Shown here piece after piece: positions 42,918 to 52,136 of a stretch of 64,000 nucleotides of DNA. The DNA is taken from positions 20,311 to 84,310 of the IMG/VR virus record IMGVR_UViG_3300025889_018307; one strand, written 5' to 3'. The position numbers and the translations under genes are program-made. The stretch comes from a virus. The notes under the pieces were generated by a model that worked only from the letters and a program-made list of their open reading frames with translations, had not been told where the DNA came from and did no database searches. Numbering within the stretch: position 1 is the stretch's first letter; the number at the start of each line of letters is the position of its first letter.

Positions 42918-43550
42918 ATGAAAATAAGTTATGCTATTCCTGTTTGTAATGAAATAAATGAATTACAAAGATTAGTTGATTTTTTATTAAAACATAAACG
43001 TGAAGAAGATGAAATTGTTATTTTATTTGATTCACAAAATGGTTCTAAAGTAGTTGAAGAATATTTAAGAGCTAAAACAATAAATACTAAATCACCATTT
43101 GTATGGTATTCTAACTCTTTAAATAATAATTTTGCTAATCAAAAAAATTATCTTGGTAAGATGTGTAATGGAGATTGGATATTTTTAATTGATGCAGATG
43201 AATACCCAGATGAATACCTTTGTACAGCATTGCCTTGGATGATAGAAAATAATCCAGAGGTGGAAGCATATGCGATTTCTAGAATAAACACAGTTTCAGG
43301 ATTAACAACAGAACATGTACAAAAATGGGGATGGGGTATTAATGATAGAGGTTGGGTTAATTTCCCTGATAAGCAAATGAGAATTTATAAAAATGATCCT
43401 GATAGAATTAAATGGATAAATCCAGTACATGAACAACTTACAGGTTTTAATAAATTTTCACATTTACCTAGTAATGAAGAATATTGCCTATATCACCCCA
43501 AAGACATAGAAAGACAAGAAAGACAAAATAATTTTTATGAAACACTCTAA
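42918..43550 (+). CDS. Glycosyltransferase, GT2 type
   Basis: The 210-residue product is a short GT-A enzyme: ISYAIPVCNEINELQRLVD, FANQKNYLGKMCNGDWIFLIDADE with the D-x-D metal site, and YHPKD at the end. It would add a sugar with inversion. It overlaps the next gene by 14 bases. The acceptor and donor are unknown. Confidence 0.78.
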   Translation: MKISYAIPVCNEINELQRLVDFLLKHKREEDEIVILFDSQNGSKVVEEYLRAKTINTKSPFVWYSNSLNNNFANQKNYLGKMCNGDWIFLIDADEYPDEYLCTALPWMIENNPEVEAYAISRINTVSGLTTEHVQKWGWGINDRGWVNFPDKQMRIYKNDPDRIKWINPVHEQLTGFNKFSHLPSNEEYCLYHPKDIERQERQNNFYETL

Positions 43551-44355
43551 AATAGGATTTACTTGTAGTACATTTGATCTTCTACACCCAGGACATATTT
43601 TAATGTTAAAAGATTGCAAAAATCATTGTGATTATTTAATAGTGGGGTTACAAACAGACCCTACTATAGATAGAAAGGATAAAAATAATCCTATTCAAAC
43701 TTTAGAAGAAAGATTTTTGATGATTAGTTCAATAAAATATGTTGATGAAGTTAGAATATATTCAACCGAAGAGGATTTAATTAAATTAATTAATAATATT
43801 AAACCTGATATTAGAATAATAGGATCAGATTGGGAAGGTAAAAAAATAACAGGATTTGATTTATCCCCTATTTATTTTCATAATAGGAATCATAATTATT
43901 CAACTACTAATTTAAGAAAAAAGATAGTAGATAATCAAAATCCAAGATTAAATGCTTCTGAAATACATAATAGTGTAAAAATAATAAATCCTGTAAATTT
44001 ATATGGATGTAAAATAGGAAAAGATAGTTTTATAGGTCCTTTTGTTGAAATACAAAATAATGTAAAAATAGGAAATAATACAAGAATAAGTAGTCATTCA
44101 TTTATTTGTAGTAGTGTTGAAATTGGAAATAATTGTTTTATAGCTCATGGGGTTATGTTTGTAAATGATAATTTTACTGAGGAGAGAGAAAATTGGATTG
44201 AAAGAAAGACAAAAATTGGTGATAATGTAAGAATAGGAAGTAACGCAACTATTTTACCCGTAAATATAGGAAATAATGTAGTAATAGGAGCTGGCGCTGT
44301 CGTAACTAAAGACGTCCCAGACAATTCAATAATAAAAGGAAATCCAGCAAAATAA
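43537..44355 (+). CDS. Fusion of a cytidylyltransferase-like domain and a hexapeptide-repeat acyltransferase
   Basis: The first half (to about residue 135) is a nucleotidyltransferase of the glycerol-3-phosphate/heptose type with STFDLLHPGHILML (HPGH motif) and the late YSTTNLRKKI. The second half (from about residue 145) is a left-handed beta helix of hexapeptide repeats (CKIGKDSFIGPFVEI, VEIGNNCFIAHG, IGDNVRIGSNATIL, VVIGAGAVVTKDV). It probably activates a sugar phosphate and acetylates the sugar. The fusion is unusual. It overlaps the next gene by one base. Confidence 0.78.
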   Translation: MKHSKIGFTCSTFDLLHPGHILMLKDCKNHCDYLIVGLQTDPTIDRKDKNNPIQTLEERFLMISSIKYVDEVRIYSTEEDLIKLINNIKPDIRIIGSDWEGKKITGFDLSPIYFHNRNHNYSTTNLRKKIVDNQNPRLNASEIHNSVKIINPVNLYGCKIGKDSFIGPFVEIQNNVKIGNNTRISSHSFICSSVEIGNNCFIAHGVMFVNDNFTEERENWIERKTKIGDNVRIGSNATILPVNIGNNVVIGAGAVVTKDVPDNSIIKGNPAK

Positions 44356-45137
44356 TGAAAATATCAATAATACATAATTTATATAAACGTAATCCTTATG
44401 TAAATGAATCCATACAATATAATATTTTAGCTTTAGAAGAAGCTAAAGTTGATTATCAATATATTCTTTTTAATGATAAGGGTGATAAAGATATCTATGA
44501 TGATGTTAAAAATCTCCTAAATAATAAAGTTGAATATTATTATAGTAAAACAAATTATGGGATGGGGAAATGTAGTGGGGGTTGGATAGGCGCAATTCCA
44601 TTATTAGAGGGAGATATTGTACATAATACAGGACAGGATGATGTGTTTGTAGCTGATTTTTATAAAAAAGTAAAAGAAACATTTTCAAATCCTGAAATAA
44701 TGTTTTTTAGTTGTAATGGTATAAGAACTGATGAAAATTTAAATCAACAGGGCCCTATGATTCCTCCTCAATATCAACCTGATTATTCAAAACCTTTAGA
44801 TAGATTTAAAGAATGGTTTGGAATTATTGGAAATGAAATTACTCAAACTAATAATGGTATGTTAGCTCCTGGTACTTTATATCGAAAAGAAATTCACGAC
44901 ATAATAGGTCCTCCTTCACTTAATGAATTTTTTGGAGTTTGTGATTTTGAATATTGGGCACGAATGTTATTTTTTGAAATTAAGGGATATTATGAATCTT
45001 CTCCTTTATGGTTATATAGAATATCAAACCATTCAATAAGTCATAGTGAAAAAATAGAAAATAAGGATCATAGACCTCCTTATTTACAAAAAGTTAAAGA
45101 AAAATATACACAGTTATGGAAAGAAAAAATGCAATAA
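44355..45137 (+). CDS. Glycosyltransferase-like, GT2 type
   Basis: The 260-residue product has an N-terminal Rossmann-like part (ISIIHNLYKRNPYVNESI), GKCSGGWIGAIPLLEGDIVHNTGQDDV with a D-D metal-type pair, and GVCDFEYWARMLF. This resembles a GT-A enzyme acting on a glycan. No closer family is recognised. It overlaps the next gene by 22 bases. Confidence 0.6.
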   Translation: MKISIIHNLYKRNPYVNESIQYNILALEEAKVDYQYILFNDKGDKDIYDDVKNLLNNKVEYYYSKTNYGMGKCSGGWIGAIPLLEGDIVHNTGQDDVFVADFYKKVKETFSNPEIMFFSCNGIRTDENLNQQGPMIPPQYQPDYSKPLDRFKEWFGIIGNEITQTNNGMLAPGTLYRKEIHDIIGPPSLNEFFGVCDFEYWARMLFFEIKGYYESSPLWLYRISNHSISHSEKIENKDHRPPYLQKVKEKYTQLWKEKMQ

Positions 45138-46045
45138 TAAGTGGAGGAGCAGGTTTTATAGGAGGACATTTATCATTAAGATTACTTAAAGAGGGTTTTA
45201 ATAAAGTTTATTTAATAGATAACTTAGTAAGAACTAATAGTTTAAGAAACATATCTAAAGATAAAAAAATTGAATTTATTTATGGTGATATTTGTAATTT
45301 TGACTTTACTGTATTAAATGATATCACTCATTTTTTTCATTTAGCAGCAACTCGAATTAATAGATGTGCTGCTTATAATAAGGAAGGACATGATTATATA
45401 GCATCTGGGGGATTTAACGTAGTAGATTATTGTGCTAAAAATAATATCAAATTATTTTTCTCTAGTACAGCTAGTGTATATAACAAACCAAAACGTCAAC
45501 CTATACAAGAAGATGATCCTTGTACACCCCATACAATATATGGAGCTGGAAAATATTATACAGAAAATTTAATACGCAGTTATGATAATATGGTGGGGTT
45601 AGATTATACTATTAATAGATTTTTTAGTGTATATGGAGTAGGAATGGATTGTGAAGGAGCATATACTGAAGTAATATTTAACTGGTTAAATAATATAAAA
45701 AATAATAATAAAAATATAAAAGTATTTGGGAATCCAGATAAAAAAATATTAGATTTAGTTTATGTTGATGATGTTATTGATGCTATTATGTTATCAACAT
45801 TTAACTCTAATAAAGAAGTATTTAATGTGTCTACTCAAAATGGAGTAACATTAACAAAACTAATTAGTACAATTGAAGATGTAACTAATACTAAATTAAA
45901 TGTTGAGATAGTTCCTGAAAATAGAACAGATATAGAAAATAAAAGAGTTGGAGATACAACAAAATTAAAAAAATTAGGATGGGATCCTAAGTACAATCTT
46001 AAAGATGGAATTATTAGTACTAATGATTGGATAAAAAATAATTAA
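45116..46045 (+). CDS. NAD-dependent sugar epimerase/dehydratase
   Basis: The 309-residue product has the short-chain fold: SGGAGFIGGHLSLRLL (Gly-rich NAD loop), FHLAATRINRC, FFSSTASVYNKPKR, and the catalytic TIYGAGKYYTENL Tyr and Lys. It modifies a nucleotide sugar, such as UDP- or ADP-sugar. The substrate cannot be fixed. It overlaps its neighbours by 22 bases and one base. Confidence 0.82.
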   Translation: MERKNAIISGGAGFIGGHLSLRLLKEGFNKVYLIDNLVRTNSLRNISKDKKIEFIYGDICNFDFTVLNDITHFFHLAATRINRCAAYNKEGHDYIASGGFNVVDYCAKNNIKLFFSSTASVYNKPKRQPIQEDDPCTPHTIYGAGKYYTENLIRSYDNMVGLDYTINRFFSVYGVGMDCEGAYTEVIFNWLNNIKNNNKNIKVFGNPDKKILDLVYVDDVIDAIMLSTFNSNKEVFNVSTQNGVTLTKLISTIEDVTNTKLNVEIVPENRTDIENKRVGDTTKLKKLGWDPKYNLKDGIISTNDWIKNN

Positions 46046-46710
46046 TGATACAAATAATAGACAAACCTTTAAAAGAATTAAAAATAGGAATTATAGGCTT
46101 TAGGAGAAGTTTTATAAAAACAGCTTTAAATAAATTTAATTTATCTTATACTTATATTAATAATAAGAATATAGAAGAAAATGAATATGATATTATTTTT
46201 GGGTCTGGAGTGTATAATATTCTTTCTGAAGAATTTATAAAAAAACCTAAATATGGATGTTTTTTTATCCATGAAAGTCCTTTACCCGAAGGAAGAGGAC
46301 ATGCTCCTATTCAATGGGCATTAGAAAATAAAAGAAAAAATTTAACATTATCCCTATTTAAGGTATTACCTGGAATTGATGATGGTAATATAGTTTACCA
46401 ACATAATAAAGAAATAAATAAATTTGATACTGTTGAGTCAATAGAACAAAAAAGACTAGAGGGAATTACTGAATGTTTTGAATTATTTTTAGAAGAATTA
46501 TCTAAGGGTGTGATAGTATTAAGAAAACAAACAGGTAAATCAAGTTATAACCCTAAACGCAATCCATCAAATTCAGAAATTAAATCTATCCCTAATGTTG
46601 ATTTATTTTGGGATGAATTAAGAATGTGTGATAATGAAAAATACCCAGCCTTTTTTAAAATAGGAAATAAAAAAATAACATTAAAATATTCTATAGATGA
46701 TTATAAGTAA
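46045..46710 (+). CDS. Sugar N-formyltransferase-like protein, catalytic Asn replaced
   Basis: The 221-residue product resembles formyltransferases that formylate amino-sugars: FIHESPLPEGRGHAPIQWAL, then PGIDDGNIVYQ and SSYNPKRNPSNSEI. His76 and Asp112 or Asp113 are in place. The Asn two residues before the His, seen in PurN-type enzymes, is Phe74 here. With Gmd and a DegT aminotransferase in the same island, it fits formation of an N-formyl amino sugar. Activity is uncertain because of the Asn loss. Confidence 0.65.
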   Translation: MIQIIDKPLKELKIGIIGFRRSFIKTALNKFNLSYTYINNKNIEENEYDIIFGSGVYNILSEEFIKKPKYGCFFIHESPLPEGRGHAPIQWALENKRKNLTLSLFKVLPGIDDGNIVYQHNKEINKFDTVESIEQKRLEGITECFELFLEELSKGVIVLRKQTGKSSYNPKRNPSNSEIKSIPNVDLFWDELRMCDNEKYPAFFKIGNKKITLKYSIDDYK

Positions 46711-47599
46711 ATGCCCATTAAGAGTTTCATTAGTAGGAGGATCTACTGATTTGCAATCTTTTATTAATAAATATGGGTATGGACAAGTAATTAGTTTTCC
46801 AATATCTTTGTATACTTATATTTCTTTATCTAAAAGATATGATAATAAGTATGTTATTAATTATACTAGGAGAGAAAATGTAAAATCACCTGATAAAATT
46901 AAAAATGATATAGCAAGAGAATTAATTAAATATTTTAACCTACCACCTCTTACAATTACATTTAATGCAGATATCCCAGCAGCTGGTAGTGGGTTAGCAG
47001 CATCCTCTTCATATATGGTTGCAGCTGTAGCAGCTGCTTGTAAGTTTAAAGAACTAAAATGGTCACAAGCTGAAATATGTAAAGTAGCTCATGAAATAGA
47101 ATTAAAATTTAACCCATTAACTGGTTATCAAGATACTTATGGTTGTGGTTTACCATCATCAAAATTAATGGTTTTTGAGGGTACTAATGTTAATGTAAAA
47201 TTTATAAAGCTCCCAGAATATAAGATGTATTTATATAATACAGAAGTAAAAAGATCATCAACTAATATTCTTAAAACTATTGATGTAATAAAAAGTTATC
47301 CTTTATTAGAATTAGTAGATAAAACTTATAATTCACTTAATAACCCTAATAAATTTTTTAAGTTATTAAGAGATTCTTGGAATACTAAAAAGCAAACATC
47401 AAACGAGATTTTAAATAATAAAGAATTATCTATTTTAGATGATAAATTAGAAAAAGATTCATCTATAAAATTTCATAAATTATGTGGAGCTGGGGGTGGT
47501 GGGTATTTTTTAACAATAGTAGATGGAAAAACCAACATTAAAAATAATAAAATAAAAATTAATATAGATAATAAAGGAGTAGTAGTATGGGAAATTTAA
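46697..47599 (+). CDS. GHMP-family sugar kinase (heptose 7-phosphate kinase-like)
   Basis: The 300-residue product begins SKCPLRVSLVGGSTDL, with the ATP motif NADIPAAGSGLAASSSYMVA and a late KLCGAGGGGYFLTIV. This is the pattern of HddA-type kinases for D-glycero-D-manno-heptose 7-phosphate and of related fucose/galactose kinases. With the SIS isomerase at 50289 and the cytidylyltransferase-like domain at 43537 it suggests a heptose-type sugar route. Overlaps on both sides. Confidence 0.75.
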   Translation: MIISKCPLRVSLVGGSTDLQSFINKYGYGQVISFPISLYTYISLSKRYDNKYVINYTRRENVKSPDKIKNDIARELIKYFNLPPLTITFNADIPAAGSGLAASSSYMVAAVAAACKFKELKWSQAEICKVAHEIELKFNPLTGYQDTYGCGLPSSKLMVFEGTNVNVKFIKLPEYKMYLYNTEVKRSSTNILKTIDVIKSYPLLELVDKTYNSLNNPNKFFKLLRDSWNTKKQTSNEILNNKELSILDDKLEKDSSIKFHKLCGAGGGGYFLTIVDGKTNIKNNKIKINIDNKGVVVWEI

Positions 47600-48315
47600 A
47601 AACAATAGTATTAGGTACCCCCTCAGGGGGAAGTTCATTTACCTATAAGGTAATAGAAGAGTATTTAAAAAAAATAAATCCTAATTTAAATAGTTGCCAT
47701 GAGCCTTCAATGATACAACCTTTAACTTATTGGTGGGAACAATTTAAATCTTTTAAAGAAGTAGAGGATAATTTTGACATAGCATTAAATCATTATAATA
47801 AATTTTCAAATTCTGATCTTATAAAAGTAAATTATTATACTAGATTTTTAAATAAAAATTTTATAAAAAATGAAAATTTAATATTTGTTATTAGAGCTCC
47901 TTGGCAGTGGGCTAAAAGTAGTTTAAGCATGAGATTTGGTGAAAATTACTTTTATTGGATGACTTATGATAATAAAAATTTAGGTAAAGATAATTTTAAA
48001 CATATTATAGATCTATGGATAGAAATATATAATCAGGTATGGAATAATATGAAAAACTATAACAATAATATTTTATATTTAAATTATTATGATTATGTTG
48101 ATAATTATAAATTTTTAGAAGAATTATTAAATAATTTTTATAAACCCCAAAATTATATAACAATAAATGATTACACAAATAAACAATTAGTTCATACAAA
48201 CAAAAGAAGATCTAAAGGTGAAACTATTAAGGATATAAATCCTAATTATAAAGATTATAGATTAGATGAAATAAAAAGTATATTTTCAAATTTTAAAATT
48301 AAGTTAGATGTCTAA
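47587..48315 (+). CDS. Sulfotransferase-like protein
   Basis: The 242-residue product has VLGTPSGGSSFTYKVI at the start, like the 5' phosphosulfate-binding loop, and LIFVIRAPWQWAKSSLSMRF like the 3' region. It may sulfate a sugar in the island, or be a kindred glycan-modifying enzyme. The gene is extremely AT-rich. A second, distinct protein of this kind lies at 21631. Overlaps by 8 and 13 bases with neighbours. Confidence 0.6.
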   Translation: MGNLKTIVLGTPSGGSSFTYKVIEEYLKKINPNLNSCHEPSMIQPLTYWWEQFKSFKEVEDNFDIALNHYNKFSNSDLIKVNYYTRFLNKNFIKNENLIFVIRAPWQWAKSSLSMRFGENYFYWMTYDNKNLGKDNFKHIIDLWIEIYNQVWNNMKNYNNNILYLNYYDYVDNYKFLEELLNNFYKPQNYITINDYTNKQLVHTNKRRSKGETIKDINPNYKDYRLDEIKSIFSNFKIKLDV

Positions 48316-49153
48316 AATATTATTAATAGGTTGTGGTTATTGGGGAAAAAATTGGTATAAAACCATAAAAAATTCTAAATATGATTTAGTAGGTGTTGTT
48401 GATCCTTCACCTGTTATAGACGTTGATATACCATTATTTAACAATATAAGTGATGTAAATATTGAGTATACTCATGTTATTTTAGCAGTAAATGCTAAAC
48501 TTCATAGTGAAATTGTAAAACAATTAAATATCCCACAAGAAAATATTTTAGTTGAAAAACCATGTGGAGTTAATATAAATGATGCAGAATTAATCAAGGA
48601 TTCATTCCCAGGATATATATTTTTATACTCAGATGAGTACCAATACATTAAAAAGAATTTAAACAAAATAGGAAAACCCCAATACTGGAAAAGTATTAGA
48701 GCATCAATGGGTCCTAAAGTTAGGTCTGATGTTTCTATTTTAGAAGATTATATGATTCATGATTTATACATTTACAGAGATTTATTTGGTGAATGTGAAG
48801 TATTTAATAAATATTGGAATAAAGAATTTGCTCCACCTATAAAATATAGTTCTTTACATTTAGAATTAAGGGGAAAAATTCCTGGTTATTTTTATTCTTC
48901 TTGGAATTATCCTATAAAAGAAAGAAAAATTATTATAAAGGGAGATAAAGGAAGTTTCATATGGGAAAATGATGATTTATATTATGATAGTACTCATTAT
49001 ATTAATAATGAGGTTATTGAAGGTATTTGTGAAAAAATTACAACTACTCCTAAATCAAATTTGGATCTTGAATTAGAATTTTTTATATTGGGGAGAAAAC
49101 CAAATGTGGATATTTTAGATATTTGGTCATTAATAAATGTTATAAATAAATAA
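48308..49153 (+). CDS. Gfo/Idh/MocA-like oxidoreductase
   Basis: The 281-residue product starts with the nucleotide fold MSKILLIGCGYWGKNWYKTI, then GVVDPSP, HVILAVNAKLHSEIVKQL and ENILVEKPCGVN (the EKP motif). Together these mark NAD(P)-dependent sugar oxidoreductases. It probably oxidises or reduces a nucleotide sugar intermediate. It is followed three bases later by the DegT aminotransferase, its frequent partner. Confidence 0.8.
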   Translation: MSKILLIGCGYWGKNWYKTIKNSKYDLVGVVDPSPVIDVDIPLFNNISDVNIEYTHVILAVNAKLHSEIVKQLNIPQENILVEKPCGVNINDAELIKDSFPGYIFLYSDEYQYIKKNLNKIGKPQYWKSIRASMGPKVRSDVSILEDYMIHDLYIYRDLFGECEVFNKYWNKEFAPPIKYSSLHLELRGKIPGYFYSSWNYPIKERKIIIKGDKGSFIWENDDLYYDSTHYINNEVIEGICEKITTTPKSNLDLELEFFILGRKPNVDILDIWSLINVINK

Positions 49154-49156
49154 ATT

Positions 49157-50302
49157 ATGAAAATACCATTAGGAAAACCTTATCTTAAAGAGGAAGCAGC
49201 ATTAGAAAAAATTAAAGAAGTACTAGAATCAAGATGGATCAGTGGTGGTCCTCGTATAAAAGAATTTGAAGATTGTATTCAAGAATATAATAATGATCCT
49301 GAAGGACATTATGTAGCAGTAGCTAATGGAACTGTAGCTATTGAAATGGGATTATTAGCAATTAATGGAGGTAAAAGACTAAAATCAACTGATGAAGTTA
49401 TAGTACCTTCTTGGAGTTGGGTTGCTAGTGGGTTTGCAGTTAATAATGCTGGAGGAACTCCAGTTTGGTGTGATGTAAATGAATATGGTGTTCCTTACAT
49501 AGAAGATATAAAATCTAGAATTACACCTAATACTAAAGCAATCATTTTAGTTCATCAAATGGGGATTCCTTGTGATTTAGATGCCTTTAAAGAATTAAAT
49601 ATTCCTATTATAGAAGACTCAGCATGTGCTTTAGGTAGTGAATATAAAGGAAGAAAAATAGGAAATAGTGATAACATAGTAACATATTCATTCCAAGCTA
49701 GAAAATGTTTAACAACTGGTGAAGGTGGAATGATAGTTGTAAGAGATAAAGACATAGCTGAGTGGTTAAAATCTTACAGAGCATTTGGTACTAATATCTC
49801 ACCATTAGCAAGAGATAAAGCTAAATTTTTACTTAAAGAACAATTTAATTTTATAGGTAATAATCTAAAAATGGCTGATATTCCCTGTGCATTAGGTATA
49901 TCACAAATAAGATTTTTTGATGAAGAAGTAGAATTAAGAAGTGAAGCAGGAGAATATTATAATTATTTAATCAATGAACAATTACATGATTATGGGGTTT
50001 CTATTGGTAATATTGTTCCTGACTATTGTACTAGATATAATTGGCAAAATTTTCATTTAATTTTAGATGATAAGTATAATAGAGATCAAGTTGTAGATTT
50101 ATTAAGAAAAAGAAATATAGGTTGTAAATGGGATATCCAAGCAATTCATGTTGAACCAGCTTATAATGCAAATGTAGATTTATCTCAAACTATGAAGTAT
50201 CATAATAATGGTATGTGGTTAGGATTTTATGCTGAAATAACAAGAGAAGAACAAGAATATGTTATTAATAATCTAAAAGAAGTATTAGATGAACTTAGAT
50301 AA
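49157..50302 (+). CDS. DegT/DnrJ/EryC1/StrS aminotransferase
   Basis: The 381-residue product is a full-length PLP-dependent sugar aminotransferase: SRWISGGPRIKEFE, VAVANGTVAIEMGLL, SWSWVASGFAVNNAGG, IIEDSACALGS and SFQARKCLTTGEGG, with the PLP-binding Lys. It adds an amino group to a keto-sugar, for example the product of Gmd at 54020, giving perosamine. A short second copy is at 53384. Substrate is not proven. Confidence 0.88.
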   Translation: MKIPLGKPYLKEEAALEKIKEVLESRWISGGPRIKEFEDCIQEYNNDPEGHYVAVANGTVAIEMGLLAINGGKRLKSTDEVIVPSWSWVASGFAVNNAGGTPVWCDVNEYGVPYIEDIKSRITPNTKAIILVHQMGIPCDLDAFKELNIPIIEDSACALGSEYKGRKIGNSDNIVTYSFQARKCLTTGEGGMIVVRDKDIAEWLKSYRAFGTNISPLARDKAKFLLKEQFNFIGNNLKMADIPCALGISQIRFFDEEVELRSEAGEYYNYLINEQLHDYGVSIGNIVPDYCTRYNWQNFHLILDDKYNRDQVVDLLRKRNIGCKWDIQAIHVEPAYNANVDLSQTMKYHNNGMWLGFYAEITREEQEYVINNLKEVLDELR

Positions 50303-50780
50303 ATTACAATTAGAAGTAAGTAAAATAACTGAGGATGAAAAAAATTTGTTAGGTTATTTTATAAATAACCATAATGAAATTATTATAATAGGAAATGGAG
50401 GTAGCAATTCTATTGCATCACATATATCTCAAGATTATACTAAAGTTTTAGATAAAAAATCATATAGCTTTTCTGATCCTTCAAGATTAACTTGTTATAT
50501 AAATGATTATGGTAGAGATAATGCTTATGCAGAATTTTTAGATGATTTTGCTGGTAAAGATACACTAGTTATTTTAATTTCTTCATCAGGAAATTCTATG
50601 AATATAATTAATGCAGCTAAGTATTGTGAAGATAATGGTATTGTGTATTTAGCTTTAACTGGTTTTGATAAAGATAATAAATTAAATAATATGAATCCTG
50701 TATGGAGATGGCATGTTGATTCAGATGATTATGGTATAGTAGAATGTGTTCATCAAATAATATTACACTCAATATTATAA
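50289..50780 (+). CDS. SIS-domain sugar isomerase (GmhA-like)
   Basis: The 163-residue product is a small SIS protein: IIIIGNGGSNSIASHISQDYTKVL, SFSDPSRLTCYINDYGRDNAY and LVILISSSGNSMNIINAAKY. The order and length fit phosphoheptose isomerase GmhA, which makes heptose 7-phosphate from sedoheptulose 7-phosphate. It supports a heptose-like route with the kinase at 46697. It overlaps upstream by 14 bases. Confidence 0.82.
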   Translation: MNLDKLQLEVSKITEDEKNLLGYFINNHNEIIIIGNGGSNSIASHISQDYTKVLDKKSYSFSDPSRLTCYINDYGRDNAYAEFLDDFAGKDTLVILISSSGNSMNIINAAKYCEDNGIVYLALTGFDKDNKLNNMNPVWRWHVDSDDYGIVECVHQIILHSIL

Positions 50781-51196
50781 TGGAAAAAATATATTCAAAA
50801 ATAGATGGTAGACTATTACATATTGTAAATAGATTATCTGAAATTGAAGGTAGAACTGAAATTATACCAGAAGATAATTTTATTCAATGTGCTACTTTGG
50901 AAATGGAAAATGGAAAAACATTTCCACCCCATAAACATATAACTAAAGATAGACATTATCCTGAACAAATAGCTCAAGAATCGTGGGTAATAATTAAAGG
51001 AAAAGTAAAATGTAAATTTTATGATATTGATGATACACTAATCGCAGAACCTATATTAGAACCAGGTGATGCTAGTTTTACCTTATATGGGGGTCATACT
51101 TATGAAATATTAGAAGATAATACTATTGTGTATGAATACAAAACAGGTCCATATGAAGGACAAAAACTAGATAAAACATTTATCAATGAAAAGTAA
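50780..51196 (+). CDS. Cupin-fold protein
   Basis: The start at 50780 (overlapping the upstream stop as TAATG) is chosen over an upstream codon at 50744. The 138-residue product has a cupin pattern: FPPHKHITKDRHYPEQIAQESWVIIKGKVKCKF and later EPGDASFTLYGGHTYEIL, with His residues for a metal. It could be a sugar isomerase-like or epimerase-like enzyme, or a small-molecule binder. No exact family. Confidence 0.6.
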   Translation: MEKIYSKIDGRLLHIVNRLSEIEGRTEIIPEDNFIQCATLEMENGKTFPPHKHITKDRHYPEQIAQESWVIIKGKVKCKFYDIDDTLIAEPILEPGDASFTLYGGHTYEILEDNTIVYEYKTGPYEGQKLDKTFINEK

Positions 51197-52136
51197 AAAA
51201 GTAGTATTTTCTTTAAAACATAGACATCACAAAAATTTAAATGATTATAGCTCAGCTATAATTTATTGGTATGGGGTTTTAGATAGATTAGGATATGAAG
51301 TATTATATTATGATTATGATGAATATAATATTGATGATTTATATAATACTATAAAAGAATTTGATGCTGATTTTTTTATTCATACTAATTATTTGGTGGG
51401 GGTCCATAAAGAATTTAATAAAATAAGAGAATTATGTAAAGTATTCCTTTTATCAAGTGATGCTTATAGATTCCATGATTCTCATCTAAAACATTGGATA
51501 CCTTTTGTTGATGGGATTATTACGTTTGAAGGGGTAAAAGAATGGTATTTAAGAGATGGTTTACCTGAAGAAGGATTTTTAAAAATGAAGTGGGGATTTA
51601 ACCCTAACACTATGTGTACTGAAGATGTTAATAATAAATCTATTAATATTCATCATTATGGGGGATTACATGGAGGAAGAGATTATAAAATTTCTCAATT
51701 TAATCAATTAGGTTGCAAAATTCATCAGGAAGATTTTATAACACATGATGAAATGAAAAAAAACCTAGCTAAATCAAAATATTCATTGTGTTTTAGTTCT
51801 AATGCTATTGGAACTAGAAATGAGTTAAAAGGTAGAGTAATAGAAATTCCTTCACAAGCAGTTTTACTAACCGAACCCGCACCTGAATTAGATACTTATT
51901 TTGATGAAGATGAAATTATTATATTTAATAGTGTAGAAGAAGCTGCAGATAAAATAAATTCTATTACAGATAAGGAATATAATAATATTTTAAGAAAAGG
52001 ACAAAAAGCATTATGGAATAGGAATACTGTATATCATGAATGGAATAAAATTTTACCACTAATGGATCCAGATTATAAACCTATAGATCCAATAGATATA
52101 ATTAAAAAATACCACAATGAGTACTATAAAGTTTAG
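51186..52136 (+). CDS. Glycosyltransferase-like protein (CgeB/GT-B type)
   Basis: The 316-residue product has the C-terminal pattern of a GT-B enzyme used in CgeB-like and spore-type transferases: KSKYSLCFSSNAIGTRNELKGRVIEI, SQAVLLTEPAPELDTYF and the late IIIFNSVEEAADKI. The N-terminal half has a Rossmann-type look. Its sugar is unknown. It overlaps the next gene by 20 bases. Confidence 0.65.
   Translation: MKSKKVVFSLKHRHHKNLNDYSSAIIYWYGVLDRLGYEVLYYDYDEYNIDDLYNTIKEFDADFFIHTNYLVGVHKEFNKIRELCKVFLLSSDAYRFHDSHLKHWIPFVDGIITFEGVKEWYLRDGLPEEGFLKMKWGFNPNTMCTEDVNNKSINIHHYGGLHGGRDYKISQFNQLGCKIHQEDFITHDEMKKNLAKSKYSLCFSSNAIGTRNELKGRVIEIPSQAVLLTEPAPELDTYFDEDEIIIFNSVEEAADKINSITDKEYNNILRKGQKALWNRNTVYHEWNKILPLMDPDYKPIDPIDIIKKYHNEYYKV

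Noticed and set aside
47587-48315. Extremely AT-rich sulfotransferase-like gene as a pseudogene
   Set aside because: The frame is intact, overlaps its neighbours in the usual way and keeps both phosphate-binding motifs.
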